A DNA stretch of 64,000 nt. Source: Rhizobium metallidurans. GTDB lineage: Bacteria; Pseudomonadota; Alphaproteobacteria; Rhizobiales; Rhizobiaceae. The translations under genes were made by a program, and so were the position numbers. The notes beneath the pieces are model-generated. The model made no database searches. It was given only the letters and a program-made list of their open reading frames with translations, and was not told the DNA's origin. The stretch is from contig NZ_JACIDW010000002.1 in NCBI RefSeq assembly GCF_014196505.1, positions 186,001-250,000 of the forward strand, in the 5' to 3' direction. Position 1 is the first letter of the stretch. Each line of letters opens with the position of its first letter. Positions 35,741 through 44,253 of the stretch are shown here, in pieces.

Positions 35741-35883
35741 CCCTCTCTGGCCTGCCGACCATCTCCCCCCACAAGGGGGGAGAAAACTCGTGGCTAGCGC
35801 TCGCCCAGACAGCAAATGTGGAGCGAGCGGCCGCCCCCAGCGTTCTCCCCCCTTGTGGGGGAGATGCCGGCAGGCAGAGAGGG
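35741..35883. repeat. RIME1-like element: two palindromes in inverted arrangement
   Basis: The left arm (from CCCTCTCTGGCCTGCCGACC) and the right arm (ending GGCAGGCAGAGAGGG) are imperfect inverted copies of about 43 bases. Each contains an inner palindrome of the form TCTCCCCCC-ACAAG-GGGGGAGA. Two large palindromes per unit is the described architecture of the Rhizobium-specific intergenic mosaic element. Confidence 0.75.
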
Positions 35884-36131
35884 TCTTTCGCGCCGCACCC
35901 ACCCCAAGAAAACCCCCTCTCCCCACCTCGCATCTCGCAAGCGCGAAACAATTTACCGCAAAGCACAACAAAATACTTTGAATGCTATCGAAATCTCCGG
36001 ATTGAGCATATATGAGACCTTGCGGCTTGCTGCACGCTTCCCCCCAAGCGCCCCGCCGAGCCGCCGCCGGCCCGTTTTGACAACGGCTTTCAAAGGAAAA
36101 TACCCGGCGTCCACAACAGGAGATTCATACC

Positions 36132-37430
36132 GTGGCCAGTATCACAACTAGCAATGCCGCGACGACGACGTCGTCGTCCCCGGCAGCCAATTATAAATTC
36201 GCGCTCATCGCCCTGACATCGCTGTTCTTCATGTGGGGTTTCATCACCTGCCTGAACGACATTCTCGTCCCGCATCTGAAGAACGTCTTCCAGCTGAACT
36301 ACACGCAGTCGATGCTCATACAGCTGTGCTTCTTCGGTGCCTATTTCATCGCCTCCCTGCCATCGGGCGCGATCGTCAGGCGCATCGGCTACAAGTGGGG
36401 CATCGTGCTCGGCCTGGTCGTCGCCGCCATCGGCTGCGCGCTCTTCGTTCCGGCCGCCAGCTACCGCGTCTACGGCCTGTTCCTGGGCGCACTCTTCGTG
36501 CTCGCGAGCGGCGTCACGCTGCTTCAGGTCGCCGCCAACCCCTATGTCACCGTGCTAGGCCCGCCGGATACCGCCGCCAGCCGCCTGACCATGACCCAGG
36601 CGTTTAACGCGCTCGGCACGACGCTCGCCCCGATGTTCGGCGCCCTCCTGATCCTGTCGGCGACGACGGCGGCTGTGGCCGGCGCCACACCGGAGCAGCT
36701 CGATGCGATCAAGATCGCCGAAGCCGGTGCCGTGAAGTTCCCCTACATGCTGCTTGCAGCCGCCTTCCTGGTGCTCGCCGCCGTCTTCGCGGCCCTCAAG
36801 CTGCCGCAGGTCGAGGGCGATGAGGAGATCGAGCCGATCGTCGGCGGTGGCTCGGCCTGGCAGTTCCGCCACCTCGTCCTCGGCGCGGTCGGCATCTTCG
36901 TCTATGTCGGCGCCGAGGTCAGCATCGGCAGCTTCCTCGTCAACTTCATGAGCCAGCCCGAGATCGCCGGCTTCTCCGAGGCCGACGCCGCTCATTACGT
37001 CTCCTATTTCTGGGGCGGCGCCATGGTCGGCCGCTTCATCGGCGCCGTCGCCATGCGCTATGTCGACGACGGCAAGGCGCTGGCCTTCAACGCGGCGGCC
37101 GTCATCGCCCTGCTGCTGGTCACCGTGTTTACCACCGGTCACGTCGCCATGTGGTCGATCCTCGCCATCGGCCTGTTCAACTCGATCATGTTCCCGACGA
37201 TCTTCTCGCTCGGTCTCTACGGCCTCGGCAGGTTCACCAGCCAGGGCTCCGGCATCCTGTGCCTGGCCATCGTCGGCGGCGCCATTCTTCCCGTCATCCA
37301 GGGTGTTCTGGCCGATACGATCGGCATCCATCTCGCCTTCCTGATGCCGATCATATGTTACACATATATCGTCTTCTACGGCCTGAAGGGTCATCGCCCG
37401 ATGGCGCATCAGATCGCCCGTCACGCCTGA
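36132..37430 (+). CDS. Sugar:proton symporter of the FucP/GluP major facilitator family
   Basis: A 432-residue transporter with 12 helices. The FGHS/FucP family features are present: [20 protein letters not shown] (helix 1 with the conserved Asn/Asp), [40 protein letters not shown] and [19 protein letters not shown]. Likely imports a hexose such as glucose, galactose or fucose; the exact sugar cannot be told. The GTG start follows CAGGAG by 9 bases. Confidence 0.88.
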   Translation: MASITTSNAATTTSSSPAANYKFALIALTSLFFMWGFITCLNDILVPHLKNVFQLNYTQSMLIQLCFFGAYFIASLPSGAIVRRIGYKWGIVLGLVVAAIGCALFVPAASYRVYGLFLGALFVLASGVTLLQVAANPYVTVLGPPDTAASRLTMTQAFNALGTTLAPMFGALLILSATTAAVAGATPEQLDAIKIAEAGAVKFPYMLLAAAFLVLAAVFAALKLPQVEGDEEIEPIVGGGSAWQFRHLVLGAVGIFVYVGAEVSIGSFLVNFMSQPEIAGFSEADAAHYVSYFWGGAMVGRFIGAVAMRYVDDGKALAFNAAAVIALLLVTVFTTGHVAMWSILAIGLFNSIMFPTIFSLGLYGLGRFTSQGSGILCLAIVGGAILPVIQGVLADTIGIHLAFLMPIICYTYIVFYGLKGHRPMAHQIARHA

Positions 37431-37441
37431 CCGATAAAATC

Positions 37442-37466
37442 GCACCCCGCCTTGACGGCGGGGTGC
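37442..37466 (+). terminator. Terminator after the sugar transporter
   Basis: A perfect 10-bp stem GCACCCCGCC/GGCGGGGTGC with a 5-base loop, followed by a short TT only. Confidence 0.65.
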
Positions 37467-37533
37467 TTCCACCCTTGCGTCGGCCGATCCGGCTTGGCAT
37501 GTTGCTGTGCAACAATAGGTGGAGAAACTGCCG

Positions 37534-38160
37534 ATGAAGGCCTTGTTACTGATCGACATCCAGAACGGGTTCTGCCCCGGCGGAAACCTTGCCGTTCCCG
37601 ATGGCGACAAGGTGGTGCCGGTCGCCAACCGGCTGATCGCGAGCGGCCGATATGATCTGATCGTCGCCTCGCAGGACTGGCACCCGGAAGGCCACGGCAG
37701 CTTCGCCTCCGCCCATCCCGGCAAACAGCCCTTCGAACTGCACGAACTGTCAGGCAAGCCGCAGATGATGTGGCCGGACCATTGCGTCCAGGGCACGAGG
37801 GACGCCGAGCTGCATCCCGAGCTCAGGGTGCCCGAGATCGACGTGATCTTCCAGAAGGGCGAGAAACATCACGTCGACAGCTACTCCGCCTTCCGCGACA
37901 ACGATCAGGACGCCATCACCGGCCTTGCCGATTACCTCAGGGAACAGGGCGTCACCGAACTCGACCTATGCGGGTTGGCGACCGACTACTGCGTCAAGTT
38001 CTCGGCGCTCGATGCGCTCGAAATGCTCCCCGGCGTCAAGCTGCGCTTCATCGAGGACGCCAGCCGCGGCATCACGCCGGACGGCGTGGCCGCCGCGATC
38101 AAAGAGATGCGCGAAAGCGGCATCGACATCGTCACCAGCGAGCAGCTGATCGGCGGCTAA
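37534..38160 (+). CDS. pncA: Nicotinamidase
   Basis: Hydrolyses nicotinamide to nicotinic acid for NAD salvage. The catalytic triad is visible as D8 (LLLIDIQNGFCPGG), K108 (FQKGEKHHVDSYSAF) and C153 (ATDYCVKFSALDA); the metal site uses the D and H of SQDWHPEGHGSF. 208 residues. The start MKALLL is chosen over an ATG five codons upstream because GGTGGAG lies at the right spacing. Confidence 0.94.
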   Translation: MKALLLIDIQNGFCPGGNLAVPDGDKVVPVANRLIASGRYDLIVASQDWHPEGHGSFASAHPGKQPFELHELSGKPQMMWPDHCVQGTRDAELHPELRVPEIDVIFQKGEKHHVDSYSAFRDNDQDAITGLADYLREQGVTELDLCGLATDYCVKFSALDALEMLPGVKLRFIEDASRGITPDGVAAAIKEMRESGIDIVTSEQLIGG

Positions 38161-38161
38161 A

Positions 38162-38249
38162 GCAATTCCAGCAAAAGTGTAGCGCGGTTTTGCGTCCGGA
38201 ATTGCGTAATAACAAATAGATAGAGCATTTTTGCGTTTCGAGGAAACGC
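38162..38249. repeat. Interspersed repeat of the rhizobial type
   Basis: Outer inverted repeat GCAATTCC/GGAATTGC (38162-38169, 38198-38205) flanks a GCGGTTTTGCGTCCGG core. It is followed by an AT-rich segment and a second perfect hairpin GCGTTTC-GAG-GAAACGC (38233-38249). From memory this type of unit recurs in intergenic regions of Rhizobiaceae. It lies between convergent pncA and the DUF2164 gene. Confidence 0.65.
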
Positions 38250-38258
38250 GGAAAGGCT

Positions 38259-38507
38259 TTAGTCACCGGCATCGCGCTGCAACTGATAGACATCGTCCGA
38301 AAAGTCGTCGATGCGCCGCGCCAGCGCCGCCTGCGCGTCGTCGATGCCTTGCCGGTAATAGGCGGCCCCCACTTCCTTGGCGAAGAAATCAAGCACCAGC
38401 TCGGCCTTCAGTAGACCGATCGGCTGGTCGAGCTCGCGGTCGAAATGGTGCTGGATGCGGCCAATCAGCGCCGCCTTCTCGTCCTTGGAAAATTCGATCG
38501 GCTTCAT
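38259..38507 (-). CDS. DUF2164 family protein
   Basis: An 82-residue protein with the DUF2164 pattern: KPIEFSKDEKAALIGRIQHH, FDRELDQPIGLLKAELVLDF, FAKEVGAAYYRQGIDDAQAA. Small, acidic, probably helical; function unknown across the family. Confidence 0.82.
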   Translation of the reverse strand: MKPIEFSKDEKAALIGRIQHHFDRELDQPIGLLKAELVLDFFAKEVGAAYYRQGIDDAQAALARRIDDFSDDVYQLQRDAGD

Positions 38508-38649
38508 CGTCCCCTCATTGGCTTCACATCGCCACGTCGCGGCTACCCCGCACCGTTCAGCGAAATCGATCGATCAATCAAGGAAATTCGCTTGCAGCCG
38601 CAGCCGCCTCCCCTTAGAGCGGTTCCAAATTCCAGGAGGATGATCGCCG

Positions 38650-39366
38650 ATGTCACGCGCGAGTTTTACCGACGGCCTGCGCGGCGGCTTCCCCATCGCG
38701 CTGGCGTCCGCCCCGTTTGGCGCGCTGTTCGGCGCGCTTGCCGCCGACAAGGGCATGTCGCTGTTCGAGCTCACCTTCATGAGCGCGACGGTCTATGCCG
38801 GCGCCAGCCAGATGGTTGGCCTCGAGCTTTTTGGCAACGACGTCCAGGCCTGGCTGATCGTCGCCTCCATCCTCGCCGTCAACTTCCGCCACGTGCTCTA
38901 TTCGGCGGCGATCGCGCCCTACATCAAGCATTTCACCAAGCTGCAGAAATTCTTCACCTTCTTCCTGCTTGTCGATCCGCAATTCGCCGAAACGGTCAAG
39001 CGCGGCGAGGCTGGCAAGCCGGTGACCTTCGCCTGGTATCTCGGTTTCGGCCTCATCATCTATATTCCCTGGACGATCGTCAGCCTGATCGGCGGCACGC
39101 TCGGCCGCTATATCGGCGATCCGAAGTCGATCGGCCTCGATATCCTGCTGCCGGCCTATTTCCTCGGCATCGTGCTGGATTTCCGCCACCGCAACAACTT
39201 CCTCCCCGTGGCCGCGGTCAGCGCCGTCGCATCGGTCGTCGCCTATCGCTATGTCGGCTCGCCCTGGCATGTGAGCCTCGGCGCCGCCGCCGGCATCCTG
39301 CTCGCCGCCCTGTTCCCGCCGCCGCCGACCGCGCAGGAACTCGAATCCGATCTGCACGAGGTGTGA
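38650..39366 (+). CDS. azlC: AzlC-family branched-chain amino acid exporter, large subunit
   Basis: A 238-residue membrane protein with the AzlC features GLRGGFPIALASAPFGALFG, SATVYAGASQMVGLELF and ILAVNFRHVLYSAAIAPYIK. With AzlD it exports branched-chain and related amino acids. AGGAGG precedes the ATG by 11 bases. azlD starts one base after its stop. Confidence 0.92.
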   Translation: MSRASFTDGLRGGFPIALASAPFGALFGALAADKGMSLFELTFMSATVYAGASQMVGLELFGNDVQAWLIVASILAVNFRHVLYSAAIAPYIKHFTKLQKFFTFFLLVDPQFAETVKRGEAGKPVTFAWYLGFGLIIYIPWTIVSLIGGTLGRYIGDPKSIGLDILLPAYFLGIVLDFRHRNNFLPVAAVSAVASVVAYRYVGSPWHVSLGAAAGILLAALFPPPPTAQELESDLHEV

Positions 39367-39367
39367 C

Positions 39368-39676
39368 GTGACCATCGATTCCCACATGCTGCTGGTCATC
39401 CTGGCGGCCGCCGTCGCCACCTATGCGACGCGCATCGGCGGCTATATCCTGATCACCACGATGAAGCGCATCCCGCCGCGCATGGAGGCGGCCCTCGCCG
39501 CCGTGCCGGCAGCGGTCTTGACCACGCTCGTCGCCCCCGCCTTTTTCACCGGCGGCTGGGACACCAAGCTGGCGCTGGTCATCGCCCTTGTGGTCGGCCT
39601 GCGCGTCTCGCATACATGGATGCTGGTCGCCGCCTGGGCGGTCGTCATGGCCTGGCGCCACACGATCGCCGGCTGA
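39368..39676 (+). CDS. azlD: AzlD-family exporter, small subunit
   Basis: A 102-residue membrane protein with four predicted helices and the AzlD motif ATYATRIGGYILI then RIPPRMEAALAAVPAAVLTT and GLRVSHTWMLVAAWAVVMAW. GTG start. Partner of AzlC. Confidence 0.9.
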   Translation: MTIDSHMLLVILAAAVATYATRIGGYILITTMKRIPPRMEAALAAVPAAVLTTLVAPAFFTGGWDTKLALVIALVVGLRVSHTWMLVAAWAVVMAWRHTIAG

Positions 39677-39723
39677 CGCGGCGGCCGATCATACGGCCGC
39701 CGGCCTTACCCGTTCGATACGGC

Positions 39724-41559
39724 TCAATATTCCAGCGGCAGCGTCGCATTCTCCAGCCACGCCTTGACCTCGTGGTCATGGATCAGCGGCATCAGCGCCT
39801 CACGCGTTTTGGCGTGATAGTCGTTGAACCAATGCAGTTCGTCATGTGTCAGAAGCTCGGCGATGACGAGGCTGCGGTCGATCGGGCAGAAGGTCAGCGT
39901 CTCGAAGCTCAGCACCGGCATGTCGCCGCCCTCGACGGGCTCGGCATCGCGCACGTAGATCAGGTTCTCGATGCGGATCCCGAACGCGCCCGGCCGGTAG
40001 TAGCCCGGCTCGTTGGAAAGGATCATCCCCGGCAGAAGCTCCTGCGTCGACATCCTGGAGATCCGCTGCGGCCCCTCGTGCACCGAGAGATAGGAACCGA
40101 CGCCGTGACCCGTGCCATGGCCGAAATCGGCCCCTGCCCGCCACAGCGCGATGCGCGCCAGCGGATCGAGATCGCAGCCGCGCGTACCCCTAGGGAACCG
40201 CGCCGTGCTGATCTGGATCATCCCCTTCAGGACCAGCGTGAAGAACCGCTTCTGCTCTTCCGAGACCGTGCCGACACCGACCGTGCGGGTGATGTCGGTG
40301 GTGCCGTTGATATATTGCGCGCCGGAATCGATCAGGAACAGCTCGCCCGCCTCAAGCTTTCGGTTGCTCTCGGTCGTCACCCGGTAGTGCATGATCGCCG
40401 CGTGCGGTCCTGCACCGGAGATCGTGTCGAAGGAAATGTCCTTCAGCGGGTTCTGCATGCTCTGCCCGACCTTGGCGCGCGCCGCCTCGAGCTTCTCGGC
40501 GACCTCGATCTCGGTCACCGTGCCGGGCTTGGTCCGCGCCAGCCAGCACAGGAACTCGACCATCGCCGCGCCATCCTGCAGATGCGCTGCCGCCGACCCG
40601 TTGATCTCGACGCTGTTCTTCACCGCACGCGGCAGCTTCGCCGGATCATTGCCCTCGACCACGACACCGCCTGCCGCGCGGATGATGCTGGCGAGCCCGT
40701 GAGACGTGAGATCGGGATCGACGAGCACCCGGCCGCCATCCCTGGAGACCGCCGAAAGCGTCTCCTCGAGCGCCGATGGCGGCAGCTGCGCGCACATCTG
40801 CGCCAGATAGGCCTCCTGCTCGATCCCGGTCTTGCGCTTGTCGAGAAACAGGTCGGCCTTGCCGTCCGCATGGATGATGGCGCGCGCCAGCGGATGCGGC
40901 GTGTGCGGCACGTCGGCGCCGCGAATGTTGAAGATCCAGGCGACCGACGACGGATCGGCGATCAGAACCGCCTTGATATCCTTGGCTTTAAGATCGGCCG
41001 CGATCTTGGCGATCTTCTCGTCGGCCAGAACACCCGCTTGCGCCACGTTCTGGATCGAAACGGCGCCCAGCGGCTCCTGCGGCCGGTCGGCCCAGAGCCG
41101 GTCGAGCGGATTGTGGGGAAGGATGACCAGCGAACCGCCGATCGCGTCGAGCGCCTTCTCGAGCCGCTTGACCTCGGCGCCCGAATGCAGCCACGGATCG
41201 ATCCCGAGCCGCACGCCCTTGGCGCCATGATTGCCGAGCCACAGATGCGGCGGCTCGTTAACGAGATCGCCGCCCGTAAACACCGAACCGTCCACCTGCT
41301 CGGCGAGCTGCGTCACGTAGCGGCCGTCAACGAACACGATCGCCTGCGTGCGCGTCACCAGCGCCATGCCGGCCGAGCCGGTAAAGCCCGTCAGCCACGC
41401 CAGACGCTCGGAACAGGCCGGCACATATTCGCCGTTGAACGCGTCCGCCCTGGGGACAAGAAAGGCGTCAATATCGAGATCGTCAAAACTTGCACGCAGC
41501 GCGGAGGTGCGATCGCGGCCGAATTGTGGCGTGGAGGTGACTTCGAAAGACTGGTACAT
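39724..41559 (-). CDS. pepP: Xaa-Pro aminopeptidase (M24 family, three-domain type)
   Basis: About 611 residues, the long eukaryote-like APP1 form. Two creatinase-like N-terminal domains (about 1-310) precede an M24 domain with the dinuclear metal ligands: two Asp in LIDSGAQYINGTTDITRTV, His in GHGTGHGVGSYLSVHEGPQ, Glu in LSNEPGYYRPG and Glu in GIRIENLIYV. A short C-terminal extension follows. Removes an N-terminal residue preceding proline. The start MYQSFEVTSTPQFG is taken as the best fit. Confidence 0.93.
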   Translation of the reverse strand: MYQSFEVTSTPQFGRDRTSALRASFDDLDIDAFLVPRADAFNGEYVPACSERLAWLTGFTGSAGMALVTRTQAIVFVDGRYVTQLAEQVDGSVFTGGDLVNEPPHLWLGNHGAKGVRLGIDPWLHSGAEVKRLEKALDAIGGSLVILPHNPLDRLWADRPQEPLGAVSIQNVAQAGVLADEKIAKIAADLKAKDIKAVLIADPSSVAWIFNIRGADVPHTPHPLARAIIHADGKADLFLDKRKTGIEQEAYLAQMCAQLPPSALEETLSAVSRDGGRVLVDPDLTSHGLASIIRAAGGVVVEGNDPAKLPRAVKNSVEINGSAAAHLQDGAAMVEFLCWLARTKPGTVTEIEVAEKLEAARAKVGQSMQNPLKDISFDTISGAGPHAAIMHYRVTTESNRKLEAGELFLIDSGAQYINGTTDITRTVGVGTVSEEQKRFFTLVLKGMIQISTARFPRGTRGCDLDPLARIALWRAGADFGHGTGHGVGSYLSVHEGPQRISRMSTQELLPGMILSNEPGYYRPGAFGIRIENLIYVRDAEPVEGGDMPVLSFETLTFCPIDRSLVIAELLTHDELHWFNDYHAKTREALMPLIHDHEVKAWLENATLPLEY

Positions 41560-41718
41560 GCTCAAAAACCTGATGTTTGGTCCGCCATTCAATACGAATC
41601 CGGCAGGCGGAATGCCGCTATGTTATCGGAATTTCACGCGAACGGGAGAAAAACCGCGTCTCGCCGATGATCGAAAGCCGCGTAATATTTGGGCGGAAAT
41701 GAGGCGCAATTCACCGGA

Positions 41719-41736
41719 TTGGCACGCTTTATGCAT
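41719..41736 (+). promoter_or_regulatory. Sigma-54-type promoter
   Basis: TTGGCACGCTTTATGCAT contains the -24 GG and -12 GC elements with exactly 10 bases between them and the typical TTGGCACG upstream half. Predicted transcription start about 41746, giving a ~100-base 5' untranslated region that contains the hairpin GGTTCG-AAG-CGAACC (41811-41825). I see no clear NtrC or NifA box upstream. Confidence 0.65.
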
Positions 41737-41844
41737 TGGCTGCATGGCTCCCATGAAACAAACCCTCTGCCTCAATTTTTTCAATCGGTTATAAGGCGCC
41801 CATCGAATGGTTCGAAGCGAACCGCAAACAAAAGGATTTTTGAA

Positions 41845-41994
41845 ATGACTGCCTCTCTGTCGCGCTCCGCTTACAGCAGCCCGTTGCAGGCTGGCGAGCG
41901 CCAGACCGTCCGTCATGTCATCGGCGCTCGTCGCCCGCTGAACGAAGGCCCGCGCACCATTCTGGGCGGCGCCGCAAGAAGCTACGCATTCTGA
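41845..41994 (+). CDS. Small basic protein of unknown function (49 aa)
   Basis: The frame starts MTASLSRSAYSSPLQAGERQ, contains TVRHVIGARRPLNEGPRTIL and ends SYAF. No membrane segment or signal peptide. AAGGA lies 8 bases before the ATG. A sigma-54-type promoter lies upstream and a structured RNA begins within a few bases of its stop, so the two are probably one transcript. No family recognised. Confidence 0.62.
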   Translation: MTASLSRSAYSSPLQAGERQTVRHVIGARRPLNEGPRTILGGAARSYAF

Positions 41995-41997
41995 GCA

Positions 41998-42143
41998 ACG
42001 CGCCGCTCCGCTCTCCTCCTCCCTCACCGGAACGGCGATCAGAATAAGTAGACGTCTGCTGGAGCACTCCTCCTCATCAAGCTCGCGGACATGATCGGGA
42101 AACCGGTCGCAAGGCGGTGCCATTGGCGCCGCCTTTTCTTTTT
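41998..42143 (+). ncRNA. Structured RNA with two anti-Shine-Dalgarno loops and a terminator
   Basis: Hairpin 1 (42001-42037) has stem CGCCG-C-TCCG/CGGA-A-CGGCG and a 17-base loop containing CTCCTCCTCCC. Hairpin 2 (42054-42090) pairs GTCTGC..GAGC with GCTCGCGGAC around the loop ACTCCTCCTCATCAA. Hairpin 3 (42113-42133) is GGCGGTGCC-ATT-GGCGCCGCC followed by TTTTCTTTTT. This is the layout of the alpha-r14/NfeR sRNAs, with CUCCUCCC in the exposed loops, able to block ribosome sites of target mRNAs. Whether it has its own promoter or is cut from the small-protein mRNA is unknown. Confidence 0.65.
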
Positions 42144-42170
42144 GTCGCGACGAGACGCGCCAGGAACGCG

Positions 42171-42206
42171 AAAGCCCCGAGGCCAATGAGGCGCTCGGGG
42201 CTTTTT
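42171..42206. terminator. Bidirectional terminator between the RNA and prmA
   Basis: AAGCCCCGAG/CTCGGGGCTT (42172-42181, 42194-42203) forms a perfect 10-bp stem, with T runs on the plus strand (TTTTTT) and a weaker one on the minus strand. It ends the prmA transcript and gives a second stop for the plus-strand RNA. Confidence 0.8.
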
Positions 42207-42230
42207 TGATTGTGGGCCTGGATTCAGACC

Positions 42231-43109
42231 TCAGGGCCGATCGAGATGGATCGTTACCCAGCCGTTGCGCCAGATGGTGCACACATGCCTGAGATGCGCG
42301 CCATTATAGGCCGCCAGCACCTTCCAGCGCTGCGATGCCAGAATGCCCGACAGGATCACCGATCCGCCCGGCGCCAGATGCGTGACGAGCTGCGGCGCCA
42401 TCTTGATCAGCGGCCGCGCCAGGATGTTGGCGATGATGAGGTCGAAAGGACCGTGGTTCGAAAACGCCGTCGAATGGAAGCCCGGCGCCGTTTCCGTGAC
42501 GATCCCCGACGCGATGCCGTTGCGGCGCACGTTCTCGGCCGCGACACGGGTGGCGATCGGATCGATATCGGTGGCCAGAACCGGAATGTTCTTCAGCTTG
42601 CGCACCGCGATCGCCAGAACGCCGCTTCCCGTGCCGAGATCGAGCGCGTTGCGGACCCGCCGCGAACGAACGACGCGGTCGATGACCTCCAGGCAACCCG
42701 CCGTCGTGCCATGGTGACCGGTCCCGAAGGCCTGCCCCGCATCGATCTCGATGGCGATATCGCCGGAGCGCACCTTGTCGCGGTCGTGCGAACCATGAAC
42801 GAGAAAGCGCCCTGCCCGCACCGGCTTCAGCCCCTCGAGCGATTTCGCCACCCAATCGACATCGGGAATGACCTCGCGCTCGACGGTCATCTCGGGGAAC
42901 GCTTCGGAAAGCGCCGCCTCGACGCGCACGCGGACGTCATCCTCGTCGACCTGCATCATGTAGACGGATGCTTCCCAGATGTCCTTCTTCTCGTCGATTT
43001 CGGTGGTGGCGATGGCGAAGTCTTCTTCGCCGAACACCTCGGACAAAAGGTCGAGCACTTCCCCGGCCAGCACTTCTGTCGTCGTCACATAGAGGCGGAT
43101 TTCACTCAA
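42231..43109 (-). CDS. prmA: Ribosomal protein L11 methyltransferase
   Basis: Methylates L11 at several amino groups. The N-terminal substrate-recognition domain has DWVAKSLEGLKPVRAGRFLV. The C-terminal SAM domain has AGQAFGTGHHGTTAGCLEVI, LDLGTGSGVLAIA, ATDIDPIATRVAAENV and LIIANILARPL. 292 residues. TTG start. It lies 15 bases downstream of the FAD oxidoreductase gene in a likely operon with it and the SCO gene. Confidence 0.94.
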   Translation of the reverse strand: MSEIRLYVTTTEVLAGEVLDLLSEVFGEEDFAIATTEIDEKKDIWEASVYMMQVDEDDVRVRVEAALSEAFPEMTVEREVIPDVDWVAKSLEGLKPVRAGRFLVHGSHDRDKVRSGDIAIEIDAGQAFGTGHHGTTAGCLEVIDRVVRSRRVRNALDLGTGSGVLAIAVRKLKNIPVLATDIDPIATRVAAENVRRNGIASGIVTETAPGFHSTAFSNHGPFDLIIANILARPLIKMAPQLVTHLAPGGSVILSGILASQRWKVLAAYNGAHLRHVCTIWRNGWVTIHLDRP

Positions 43110-43124
43110 GGTCGGTCTTTCCCG

Positions 43125-44249
43125 TTACAACGCACCGTCGATCCACGGCGGCGGCGGCGTGTCGTATCCCGCCACGCCGTTCAGCAATCTTCGTTGGAAT
43201 GCAGGTAGTCTAAAAAGCACCGGCACCGCAAGGTTCCGGATCGAAATAGCCAGCCGATTGCGCATCGCGATCAGCATCGTCAGCTGCCGCGTCTGCTTCA
43301 GCACGGTCTTGACCGCCGGCAGCCGCAGCCGGCTGTACTCGCTCTCGCGCCCCTCGGAAATCAGATAGGCGAGCCAGCAGGCATCCTCGATCCCCAGATT
43401 CATGCCGCGCGCGCCGGCCGGCGAATGGATATGCGCGGCATCGCCGGCAAGGAAGACATTGCCCTTGGCCATCTCCTCGACATGGCGGAAGTGAATGCGA
43501 AACTCCGAGGCCCAGAGGCGCTCCGCCACCGGCCCGGGATGCACGATCCTCGTCTCGAAATCCGGCAGCGTCGATATGAACCGCAGCACATCGCGCTCGA
43601 CCGGGATCCGGCCGATCATGCCGGGATCGACCAGTTGCATCTCGATGAAATGCGGATCGATTTCCTTCTTGTAGCGAAAGTCGGCGAGATAGAAGCTGCT
43701 CTCCAGCGCCTCGCCCGGAAAGCCGATGCCGACAGCCTTGCGCACCACCGAATGCGCGCCATCCGCCCCGATGACGATATCGAACGTGGCGGTCTCGACG
43801 GTCCCGTCAGGCTTGCGCAGCGTGACGACGGGCTTGGCATCGCCGGATACCTTCTCTATCGCGGTCTGCCACTCGGGATCGACCTCGTAATCGTCGAGCT
43901 TGCTCAGGAGCAGCCGCTCGGTGTGGCCCTGCGCCAGCGCATAAATGGCGCTGAAGCGCCCCGGCACCTTGGTCGTGTCGACCGTCGCCAGCCGACGCCC
44001 CTCGGACGTCGCGCGAAACTGCGCGATCTGCTGCGCCTCCTGCAGGATGGCATCCGTCACCCGCGACGGACCGAGCAGCGTCAGCGTCCGCGCGTTGACG
44101 CCGAGCGCCCGGCTTTCGGCAAGCGGAACGGGACCGACGTCGTTGTCGACGACGCGTGGTCGAAAGCCGCGTCTGGCGAGTTCGAGGGCCACGGTGAGAC
44201 CGGTGGTGCCGGCGCCTGCAATCAGAATGCTGCGATGCCCCGGCGCCAT
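43125..44249 (-). CDS. FAD-dependent monooxygenase-type oxidoreductase
   Basis: A 374-residue class A flavoprotein. The Rossmann motif SILIAGAGTTGLTVALELAR is at the N-terminus, VIGADGAHSVVRKAVG in the middle and FLAGDAAHIHSPAGARGMNL at about 280, the pattern of PheA/UbiH-type hydroxylases. The C-terminal part is short and basic. It likely hydroxylates an aromatic or similar substrate with NAD(P)H, but substrate is unknown. Four bases separate it from the SCO gene upstream. Confidence 0.87.
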   Translation of the reverse strand: MAPGHRSILIAGAGTTGLTVALELARRGFRPRVVDNDVGPVPLAESRALGVNARTLTLLGPSRVTDAILQEAQQIAQFRATSEGRRLATVDTTKVPGRFSAIYALAQGHTERLLLSKLDDYEVDPEWQTAIEKVSGDAKPVVTLRKPDGTVETATFDIVIGADGAHSVVRKAVGIGFPGEALESSFYLADFRYKKEIDPHFIEMQLVDPGMIGRIPVERDVLRFISTLPDFETRIVHPGPVAERLWASEFRIHFRHVEEMAKGNVFLAGDAAHIHSPAGARGMNLGIEDACWLAYLISEGRESEYSRLRLPAVKTVLKQTRQLTMLIAMRNRLAISIRNLAVPVLFRLPAFQRRLLNGVAGYDTPPPPWIDGAL

Positions 44250-44253
44250 GACG

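Larger units (their letters stand above)
35166..36131. other. Long gene-free stretch with repeats
   Basis: No convincing gene in 966 bases. It contains a partial RIME-like palindrome (35231-35270) and a complete one (35741-35883). Short frames between them (for example 35426-35656 minus) have coding-unlike composition. The last 60 bases before the transporter contain a perfect TTGACA (36076-36081) with only a weak -10. Confidence 0.7.

Noticed and set aside
38233..38249. The GCGTTTC/GAAACGC hairpin as a terminator for pncA or the DUF2164 gene
   Set aside because: No T tract follows on either strand; it is better seen as part of the interspersed repeat.
42001..42090. The C/T-rich loops as chance polypyrimidine sequence
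   Set aside because: Both motifs lie exactly in the loops of stable stems and are followed by a strong terminator, which is unlikely by chance.
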